A DNA stretch of 54,536 nucleotides from NCBI GenBank assembly GCA_905233685.1, contig CAJOEZ010000029.1:1-54536 (forward strand), in the 5' to 3' direction. The stretch comes from an uncultured Bacteroidales bacterium (GTDB taxonomy: Bacteria; Bacteroidota; Bacteroidia; Bacteroidales; F082). Position 1 is the first letter of the stretch; each line of letters opens with the position of its first letter. Position numbers and translations under genes: made by a program. This document shows positions 49,476-54,536 of the stretch, piece by piece. The notes under the pieces were generated by a model, which was given only the letters and a program-made list of their open reading frames with translations, was not told the origin of the DNA and did no database searches.

Positions 49476-50168
49476 ATGCGCATTGACATCATCGCCGTTT
49501 TTCCCGAAATGTTTGAAGGTCCGTTCACCGAAAGTATCATCAAACGCGCTGTAAACAAAGGAATTGTGGAAATCGGGCTGCATAATCTCCGCGACTACAG
49601 CACCGACAAACACCACAAGGTGGACGATTATAGCTTCGCCGCCGGCGCGGGTATGGTGATGATGATTGAGCCGGTTGACAACTGCATCACACACCTAAAA
49701 AGCCAGCGCGACTACGACGAAGTCATTTATATGAGTCCCGACGGCGAGCTCTTGGACCAGCCTTTATGCAACCAACTTTCGATGAAACAGAACCTCATTA
49801 TCCTATGCGGCCACTACAAAGGCATCGATGAGCGTATTCGTGAGCACCTAATTACCAAGGAAGTATCCATTGGAAACTATGTGCTTTCGGGCGGCGAATT
49901 GGGCGCAGCGGTACTGGTCGACAGTTTGGTACGCCTCATCCCAGGTGCCTTGGGCGATGAAACCTCTGCCCTCTCCGACTCATTCCAGGATGGATTGGTG
50001 TCTCCTCCTGTTTACACTCGACCGCGAAATTACAAAGGCTGGGAGGTTCCGGAGATACTTTTGTCGGGCAACGACTTGAAAATAAACGAATGGAAACTTG
50101 AGAAAGCCATAGAGCGCACCAAGGAGCGCCGACCCGAAATGTACGAAATTTTCAAAAAATGTAATTAA
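49476..50168 (+). CDS. trmD: tRNA (guanine-37-N1)-methyltransferase
   Basis: 230 residues. SPOUT methyltransferase with the knot region [31 protein letters not shown] and [16 protein letters not shown]. It methylates G37 of tRNAs reading CNN codons, preventing frameshifts. Followed by rplS; trmD-rplS is a conserved order. Confidence 0.95.
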   Translation: MRIDIIAVFPEMFEGPFTESIIKRAVNKGIVEIGLHNLRDYSTDKHHKVDDYSFAAGAGMVMMIEPVDNCITHLKSQRDYDEVIYMSPDGELLDQPLCNQLSMKQNLIILCGHYKGIDERIREHLITKEVSIGNYVLSGGELGAAVLVDSLVRLIPGALGDETSALSDSFQDGLVSPPVYTRPRNYKGWEVPEILLSGNDLKINEWKLEKAIERTKERRPEMYEIFKKCN

Positions 50169-50194
50169 TAAGCGCATTATATTGAAATTATTCG

Positions 50195-50202
50195 TACCTT
50201 TG
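50195..50202 (+). promoter_or_regulatory. -7 box of rplS
   Basis: TACCTTTG, 40 bases before the ATG at 50243. It lies in the gap after trmD, so rplS can be transcribed alone. Confidence 0.5.
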
Positions 50203-50242
50203 CAGCCACTTTTTGGAGAAAAATATACAAAATAAATATAAA

Positions 50243-50602
50243 ATGAGCAAAAACGCATTAATTCAATTCGTTGAAGATCAAATCGTTGTAAAAGATTTTC
50301 CGAAGTTTAGAGCTGGTGACACTATCACCGTGACCTACAAGATTGTTGAAGGTCAAAAAGAACGTTTGCAGAAATTCCAGGGCATTGTCATCAAGCGCAG
50401 TGGCCAAGGAAAGACTGGTACTTTCACCATCCGCAAGATTTCCAACAACATCGGTGTGGAAAGATGCTTCCCCGTTGCTTCTCCTATGATTGAGAACATC
50501 GAGGTCAACAAGTTGGGCGCCGTCCGCAAGTCGCGCATCTATTACCTCAGAGGCTTGCGCGGTAAGAAGGCCAGAATCAAGGAAGCCAAGCGCAAGGCTT
50601 GA
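50243..50602 (+). CDS. rplS: 50S ribosomal protein L19
   Basis: 119 residues from the ATG at 50243 (MSKNALIQFVEDQ). bL19 blocks are clear: FRAGDTITVTYKI, RLQKFQGIVIKRSGQG, FTIRKISNNIGVERCFP, KSRIYYLRGLRGKKARI. L19 sits at the 30S-50S interface. Confidence 0.96.
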   Translation: MSKNALIQFVEDQIVVKDFPKFRAGDTITVTYKIVEGQKERLQKFQGIVIKRSGQGKTGTFTIRKISNNIGVERCFPVASPMIENIEVNKLGAVRKSRIYYLRGLRGKKARIKEAKRKA

Positions 50603-50624
50603 TTTCCAGCAGACAACACAACGA

Positions 50625-50660
50625 GAGAGGGCGGCTTGCAAGCAAGTCGCCCTCTCTTTT
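50625..50660 (+). terminator. terminator of rplS
   Basis: GAGAGGGCGGCTTGC (50625-50639) pairs with GCAAGTCGCCCTCTC (50642-50656), then TTTT. Confidence 0.88.
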
Positions 50661-50678
50661 TCATCCGACTGACGGAGT

Positions 50679-52670
50679 TTACTCCGTCATCCTCAACTTA
50701 GCTTCAAGAACCTTCAGGTCTTCTTTCGCCTTGTTGATTTTCTTCTCGTATTCCGCCTTCATCAGCTCGGAATTCTTGCTGTTGGAGAAGAAACCGATGT
50801 TGTTCTCCAAAACGGAAATCTCATCGCGCAACTTTTGAACCTTGTTTTGCAACGTGAGACGTTCTCTCCTCACCTTGTCGCGCGAATCGGGATCATCCTT
50901 CAGACCTTCCATCATTTCGCGGAATTCGTTGGTCGACATCTCATTCTGATTCTTCCTCATGGTATCGAACAGGTCGTCGATGAGCTGCCTATATTCCTTA
51001 TTAATAGCTTCCTTTTGTTTCATTGGCACATAACCGATTTCAATCCAACGCTTCTGGAAGGCCTTGATGGCATCCATATTTTCGTTGCGGTTTTGGCTAA
51101 GCTGGAAGGCCTTGATTTCCTCAAGCAAGGCTTTCTTGGCCACGAGGTTGGCCTCTTCTTCCGTTCTGCGTCCGCTGAAATGCTCGTTCTTGCGGTTGAA
51201 GAAGGTGTCACATGCCGAGCGGAAGCGTTTCCAAATCTTGTCGGTATGGCGTTTCGGCACCGGACCGATGGTCTTCCATTCCTCTTGCAGCTTCTTCAGC
51301 TGTTCGGCAGCATTCTTCCAGTCCGTGGAATCCATCAGTGCCTCTGCCTCAAGGCAAAGTTGAGTCTTGCGCTCCAGATTTTCGGTCTGACGGTCTTTCA
51401 TCGAGGCGAAAAACGCCTTTTTCTTCTCGAAGAACGTATCCATAGAAGCCTTGAACCGTGCCCAAATGGCTTCATTGTCCTTCTTGCTGGCAGGTCCAAT
51501 AGTCTTCCAAACATTGAATACCTCGGAAAGCTCCGCGGACTTCTTCTGCCAAGCATTGACGCTTGCATATTCCTCATTCACAATCTCTTCTGCCTTTTCA
51601 CACAAAGCTTTCTTCGTCTCAAGGTTGGCACCTTGCTCTTCCTGAAGCTTGGAATAGTGCTCCCTGCGGATTTGGTTGATCTTGTCGGAAGCAGCCTTGA
51701 AGCGTTCCCAAATCTCGTCCTTCTTGTCCTGCGGCACAGGGCCAATCTCTTTCCAATCCTCATGCAGCTTCTGCAAAGCCTTGAACGATTTGGTCATCGA
51801 TTTCTCGTCGAGCAGTTCCTCAGCCTTCTCGCACAAGTCGATTTTGGCGTCAAGGTTTTTCTTCATGTCGAGGTCACGAAGTTCGCGGCCAATTCTGACC
51901 TTGTCGAAGAATTGTTCGACGAGGAAGTGGTAGTTGTTCCAAAGGTTGGCGTTCTCGGCGGCCGGCACCTGCCCGATTTCCTTCCAGCGGTCTTGCAGGG
52001 CTCGGAAGTCGTCGTAAGTCTTCTTCAGCGAATCATCGGAAGCGATGATCTGCTTCAGTTGCTCAAGAAGGGCCTGTTTTTGCGCCAGATTCTCCACTTT
52101 CAGCTTCTCCATGTCCTCGTTGAGCTTGGCGCGGTTGGCCTTGAAGATGGCAAACGCCTCGTTGAAGCGCTGTTCTAACGGGTCTTCGGCATGTTGGAAA
52201 CTGTCGGCAGCACCGCCACCTTGCAGGAACTGACCCAATTCGTTGTCGATGTCTTCCTTGTTCAACTTGTTGAAATGGAGACGAATAGCCGCTACTTTGT
52301 CCTTAATGGCCTGGACATCAGCTTCCTTGACAGCTTCTTCCAGCATCACGACGAGCTGAAGCTTGTTCAAGGAGGCCAATTCGTTGTTGTCCTCAATCAA
52401 ATCTTCCTCTTCCTCCATTTCCATCGCTTCTTCGATTTCAGGCAGCGTTTCATCCTCGACAGGGGCTGTTTCAGATGCCAAGCCTTCAGTGACAAGGGTA
52501 TGCACCTCGATCCGGACCTTGGCTGGAAGAATGTCAGGCTGAATCAGTTTGATGATTTTCTTCTTTTCGTTACCGTCAATCGCTTTCTTTACACCTTTTG
52601 ATGTAATTTTTTCATTCTCAATTCCTTCGTTCTTTTCGGAATTTTGATTAAGTTGTTCTTTGTTTTCCAT
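50679..52670 (-). CDS. DUF349 repeat protein
   Basis: 663 residues from the ATG at 52670 (MENKEQLNQNSEKN); an in-frame start at 52775 would add 35 residues that look like leader. The N-terminal 130 residues are acidic. Then come at least six DUF349 units, each with W-K-x-I-G pattern: DRWKEIGQVP, EDWKEIGPVP, NVWKTIGPAS, EEWKTIGPVP and KRWIEIGYVP. The units form long coiled-coil helices. The family has no settled function. Single-gene unit. Confidence 0.85.
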   Translation of the reverse strand: MENKEQLNQNSEKNEGIENEKITSKGVKKAIDGNEKKKIIKLIQPDILPAKVRIEVHTLVTEGLASETAPVEDETLPEIEEAMEMEEEEDLIEDNNELASLNKLQLVVMLEEAVKEADVQAIKDKVAAIRLHFNKLNKEDIDNELGQFLQGGGAADSFQHAEDPLEQRFNEAFAIFKANRAKLNEDMEKLKVENLAQKQALLEQLKQIIASDDSLKKTYDDFRALQDRWKEIGQVPAAENANLWNNYHFLVEQFFDKVRIGRELRDLDMKKNLDAKIDLCEKAEELLDEKSMTKSFKALQKLHEDWKEIGPVPQDKKDEIWERFKAASDKINQIRREHYSKLQEEQGANLETKKALCEKAEEIVNEEYASVNAWQKKSAELSEVFNVWKTIGPASKKDNEAIWARFKASMDTFFEKKKAFFASMKDRQTENLERKTQLCLEAEALMDSTDWKNAAEQLKKLQEEWKTIGPVPKRHTDKIWKRFRSACDTFFNRKNEHFSGRRTEEEANLVAKKALLEEIKAFQLSQNRNENMDAIKAFQKRWIEIGYVPMKQKEAINKEYRQLIDDLFDTMRKNQNEMSTNEFREMMEGLKDDPDSRDKVRRERLTLQNKVQKLRDEISVLENNIGFFSNSKNSELMKAEYEKKINKAKEDLKVLEAKLRMTE

Positions 52671-52913
52671 TTCAATTCGTTTTAGTAATCGTCGAGGATG
52701 GCAATCCACGACTTTGTTGGACAATAAATCGTGCAAATATAGGAATAATTTGGAACCCAAATCATTTTTTTTCATTTATTTTCAATATTTTGTCTGAATG
52801 GCGTTCATTTTTTGTCTTTTCGCCCCGGGTTTTTCCACGCCTTTGTGACGCAATCTATTCCACTGAAATTCAGCAATTAATGAAATTGTTCAAAAAAAAG
52901 TGACAAAAATATG

Positions 52914-52942
52914 TTTGGGTATCTGAAAAATATCTATCTTTG
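52914..52942 (+). promoter_or_regulatory. promoter of the tRNA-Ser/tRNA-Pro unit
   Basis: TTTG at 52914-52917, 17 bases, TATCTTTG at 52935-52942, about 20 bases before tRNA-Ser. Spacing is shorter than usual. The rest of 52671-52913 is AT-rich leader of the DUF349 gene with no ORF I support. Confidence 0.6.
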
Positions 52943-52961
52943 CACCCGCAATTCACGAGCT

Positions 52962-53050
52962 GGAGAGGTGGGTGAGTGGCTGAAACCAACAGTTTGCTAA
53001 ACTGTCGTACTCCGCAAGGGGTACCGGGGGTTCGAATCCCCCCTTCTCCG
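52962..53050 (+). tRNA. tRNA-Ser (GCT)
   Basis: 89 bases with a long variable arm. Acceptor GGAGAGG (52962-52968) with CTTCTCC (53043-53049), anticodon stem CAGTT/AACTG around TTGCTAA, variable arm GTACTCCGCAAGGGGTAC, T loop TTCGAAT, discriminator G. No CCA encoded. Confidence 0.95.
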
Positions 53051-53060
53051 CGAAAGAAAG

Positions 53061-53087
53061 AAGACGATGCAGAATCGTCTTTTTTTT
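53061..53087 (+). terminator. terminator-like hairpin between tRNA-Ser and tRNA-Pro
   Basis: AAGACGAT (53061-53068) pairs with ATCGTCTT (53074-53081), then T continues to 53087, the base before tRNA-Pro begins. No room is left for a separate promoter. Confidence 0.75.
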
Positions 53088-53162
53088 CGGGGTATGGCGC
53101 AGTCCGGCTAGCGCACCTGCTTTGGGAGCAGGGGGTCGAAGGTTCGAATCCTTTTGCCCCGA
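53088..53162 (+). tRNA. tRNA-Pro (TGG)
   Basis: 75 bases. Acceptor CGGGGTA (53088-53094) with TGCCCCG (53155-53161), anticodon loop TTTGGGA in a CCTGC/GCAGG stem, T loop TTCGAAT, discriminator A. Confidence 0.95.
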
Positions 53163-53176
53163 CAAATTGAAAATGA

Positions 53177-53212
53177 GGGAGTTACGAAGATTTGTGACTC
53201 CCCTGTTTTTTT
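53177..53212 (+). terminator. terminator of the tRNA unit
   Basis: GGGAGTTAC (53177-53185) pairs with GTGACTCCC (53194-53202, one wobble), then a T-rich tract. Confidence 0.75.
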
Positions 53213-53223
53213 GCCATTTTGAG

Positions 53224-53387
53224 GATTTGCCCATGATTTGCCCATGAGATTTAAAATGTGGATATAAATTTGCCCATCATGTATTTATATTTTTCGGGCA
53301 TCGACGAGGTTTTGATATAAAAACTATGCGGCAAAGTCACCCCTATTTTCTCATCGTTTTAGGCCAATTCACTCAAGATTTGCCCAT
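53224..53387. repeat. four copies of RATTTGCCCAT downstream of tRNA-Pro
   Basis: GATTTGCCCAT at 53224-53234, 53235-53245 and 53377-53387, and AATTTGCCCAT at 53267-53277, all in the same orientation. The first two abut. The region is otherwise AT-rich and has no gene. Such motif clusters beside a tRNA can be integrase arm sites or remnants of an attachment site. Confidence 0.6.
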
Positions 53388-53487
53388 AAAAGTAGACAAA
53401 ATAATTGATTATCTGATAGTTATATTTTTATCAAAAGGCAATTACATACCTTCTATAAAAATTTAAATCATTGATTTACAATAGAAA

Positions 53488-53581
53488 GCAAAAAGCCGCT
53501 CCTCGCGAAGCGGCTCACGCAAATATAGATAACCCATTAGTGAAATGGGGTGCTTTTGCCGGATGTTAGGGCCGTTAAAAG
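53488..53581 (-). ncRNA. candidate small RNA of about 90 bases
   Basis: A two-box promoter (53587-53616) points leftward and a strong terminator closes the interval. The terminator stem is AGCCGCT (53515-53509) with AGCGGCT (53500-53494), extended by two inner pairs to a GCGA tetraloop of GNRA type, followed by TTTT. A second hairpin forms from CCCATT and AATGGG at 53532-53549. There is no ORF or ribosome binding site. Not matched to any RNA family I know. Confidence 0.5.
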
Positions 53582-53586
53582 CGAGA

Positions 53587-53616
53587 CAAAAATACAACCT
53601 TTTTTGATTTCGGCAA
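53587..53616 (-). promoter_or_regulatory. promoter of the candidate small RNA
   Basis: On the minus strand GTTG (ending at 53614), 19 bases, TATTTTTG (53594-53587). It fits the two-box pattern used by tRNA-Met and others here. Confidence 0.55.
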
Positions 53617-53689
53617 CACTATATAATTAAGGTGCGTCATCGTGCGCCTGTTTGCCGAACCTACTCCCCTCCTTTTTATAAACTGGAGC

Positions 53690-53770
53690 CTGACTGACTG
53701 ACAAAGGCTGCGGCCCTAAAGCTTCCCCAACGGGGACGAGCGACCTCCGCAGCCTTTGGCAGGCAGGCAG
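53690..53770. other. long hairpin 1 of a related pair
   Basis: 24-base arms at 53690-53713 and 53747-53770. The inner 12 bp are fully paired (CAAAGGCTGCGG with CCGCAGCCTTTG); the outer 12 pair as CTG/CAG triplets separated by A.G mismatches every fourth base. The 33-base loop holds a smaller hairpin TCCCC AAC GGGGA. No ORF uses this region. Confidence 0.7.
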
Positions 53771-53842
53771 CCCATCCGAATCGTTTTCATTGCCGGTGCT
53801 TTTCGACTAAGACCGAGCGGGAAAACGGAAACCCACTATTAG

Positions 53843-53922
53843 CCGAGGACGGACAAAGGTTGCGGCCATTGTGCTTCCTAAAAGATGCGAAACCTACCTC
53901 CGCAACCTTTGGCCGGCATCGG
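53843..53922. other. long hairpin 2 of a related pair
   Basis: 23-base arms at 53843-53865 and 53900-53922. The inner 12 bp are CAAAGGTTGCGG with CCGCAACCTTTG, the same as hairpin 1 except for one compensated pair (C-G there, T-A here). The outer part again pairs with A.G mismatches. Loop bases GCTTCC and ACCT or CCTCC next to the stem are shared with hairpin 1. The surrounding 53617-53970 holds no gene. Confidence 0.7.
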
Positions 53923-53973
53923 ATTAACAATTACACTACGACAGAGCCGCTACACCAACCATCGAGCGACGGG

Positions 53974-54004
53974 CAAAAAAAGAAGGCCTCCATCAGGAAG
54001 CCTT
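53974..54004 (-). terminator. terminator of the edge lipoprotein operon
   Basis: On the minus strand AAGGCTTCC (54004-53996) pairs with GGAGGCCTT (53991-53983, one mismatch), then seven T. It overlaps the stop codon of the lipoprotein gene. Confidence 0.75.
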
Positions 54005-54463
54005 CACCATCTTTATAATAACTACCATCACGAATGCGAGGATGCCAGCCAAGACGATAACCATGCCCAACAAGACCCAAAGGAAGTTGGGCGGTTTCTT
54101 CGATTGAGGCGGCTCCTCGATGACGACTTGCTGAAAGCGCAGCGTGTCGGCATAGTGGATGGGCTCTTGCTCGGCCTCGTAGGTGACTGTGAGGCTGTCA
54201 TCGGTGGCCGTTGCCGTGAAGATGCCCTGCTCCGTCTGGATCTTGACGGCTTGGCCGTCAAGCAAAGGAGCCAAGGGCATCACGGCAGAATCGGCCACGG
54301 GTGGAAGCGGGATGAAGGTGTCGATGGGATGAGCCTGAACGCTCAGCAGCTCGGGGCATCGCTCAGCGATGCGACGGATGCGACGCTGGGCGCGGCGCTT
54401 CGCGGCGCAGGCACATAGCACCATCGACACCGACAAAAGGAAGAGAAAACAGCGTGTCTTCAT
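53993..54463 (-). CDS. small lipoprotein with C-terminal membrane anchor (phage/mobile-element type)
   Basis: 156 residues. A lipoprotein signal ends VLCAC, followed by AKRRAQRRIRRIAERCP, a charged helix. The middle AVKIQTEQGIFTATATDDSL is a short beta segment. A Pro-rich linker precedes a C-terminal membrane helix (FLWVLLGMVIVLAGILAFVM) and a short basic tail. Lipid anchor plus inner-membrane helix suggests a span across the periplasm, as in phage spanins, but that is inference; no known family is recognised. It lies 4 bases after a coiled-coil gene. Confidence 0.6.
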   Translation of the reverse strand: MKTRCFLFLLSVSMVLCACAAKRRAQRRIRRIAERCPELLSVQAHPIDTFIPLPPVADSAVMPLAPLLDGQAVKIQTEQGIFTATATDDSLTVTYEAEQEPIHYADTLRFQQVVIEEPPQSKKPPNFLWVLLGMVIVLAGILAFVMVVIIKMVKAS

Positions 54464-54467
54464 GGCC

Positions 54468-54536
54468 TTACAGGTTTTCGATCAATTGCTTCAGCTCAGC
54501 GTTTTCAAGGGTGAGTTGTGCGACCTGAGCGGACAG
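54468..54536 (-). CDS. C-terminal end of a coiled-coil protein, cut by the window edge
   Basis: The last 22 residues before the stop (TAA at 54470-54468) read LSAQVAQLTLENAELKQL and IENL, a leucine-zipper-like heptad pattern. The rest is outside the window. It is directly upstream of the small lipoprotein gene, with 4 bases between, and so in one operon with it. Function unknown. Confidence 0.55.
   Translation of the reverse strand: MSAQVAQLTLENAELKQLIENL

Noticed and set aside
50835..52178. 447-codon plus-strand frame opposite the DUF349 gene
   Set aside because: Leu/Phe-rich shadow of a Lys/Glu-rich coiled coil, not a membrane protein.
52953..53234. 93-codon minus-strand frame over the tRNA-Ser/tRNA-Pro genes
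   Set aside because: The peptide (KDSNLRPPAPKAGALAGL) is a known artefact of translating tRNA genes backwards.
53690..53922. Retron, RNase P RNA or tmRNA as identity of the long hairpins
   Set aside because: No reverse transcriptase gene is nearby in the window and the conserved sequence blocks of RNase P RNA or tmRNA are absent.
53885..54418. 177-codon plus-strand frame at the right edge
   Set aside because: Antisense to the lipoprotein gene, which has a signal peptide, a membrane helix and a terminator.

Overview
The window is about 54.5 kb of a Bacteroidales (Bacteroidota) chromosome. The lineage is inferred from several independent signs: promoters with the Bacteroidetes -7 box TAnnTTTG and a TTTG-like -33 box about 19-22 bases upstream; secreted proteins with type IX secretion (T9SS) C-terminal sorting domains plus a PorQ gene; DUF3244, DUF349, BFN (DUF151), DUF1573 and PorQ families typical of the phylum; lipoproteins with SCKK-type lipoboxes; and tRNA genes without an encoded CCA. 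The species cannot be named from the sequence.

Layout. 1-4356: a restriction-modification island holding the 3' part of an MmeI-like methylase, a remnant of a second methylase C-terminus, and an AAA/DUF4143 ATPase gene flanked by imperfect 38-39 bp direct repeats. 4462-7954 (minus): a tightly packed five-gene operon that joins a SpoIIE-type phosphatase, an RsbW-like kinase and a STAS protein to a RelA/SpoT-type (p)ppGpp synthetase and a SpoT/MESH1-like hydrolase. 8050-26931: mostly housekeeping and metabolism (aminotransferase, tRNA-Met, AtoE-like transporter, truA, aat, arginine deiminase, the MurL/MurD2 route to D-Glu in peptidoglycan, yqgE, Na+/H+-pumping pyrophosphatase, nucleoside transporter-thyA-folA, a DoxX/thioredoxin-like protein, two small Cys-rich lipoproteins). 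27080-37567: an accessory locus with a frameshifted TPR-HTH membrane regulator, a DUF3244 protein, and three lipoproteins alternating with three T9SS cargo proteins, with clear signs of recombination between copies. 37652-50602: an AmgK-like kinase fused to a RapZ C-terminal domain, MurU, an AddB-like nuclease, dciA-like gene, recF, porQ, nusB, a reverse rubrerythrin, ferritin, a T9SS subtilase, trmD and rplS. 50679-53162: a DUF349 protein and tRNA-Ser/tRNA-Pro. 53163-54536: a gene-poor stretch with four copies of an 11-bp motif, a candidate small RNA, two long related hairpins with a compensatory base change, and the end of a phage-like or mobile module (Rz1-like lipoprotein).

Themes. Two cell-wall modules lie in the window: MurL/MurD2 (L-Glu ligation then epimerisation) and AmgK-RapZ/MurU (MurNAc recycling). 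The best candidates for undescribed biology are the partner-switch/alarmone operon, the lipoprotein-T9SS array, and the structured non-coding region next to tRNA-Pro. Several short palindromic repeats built from iterated 6-10 bp units occur between genes and, in two places, inside coding sequence.
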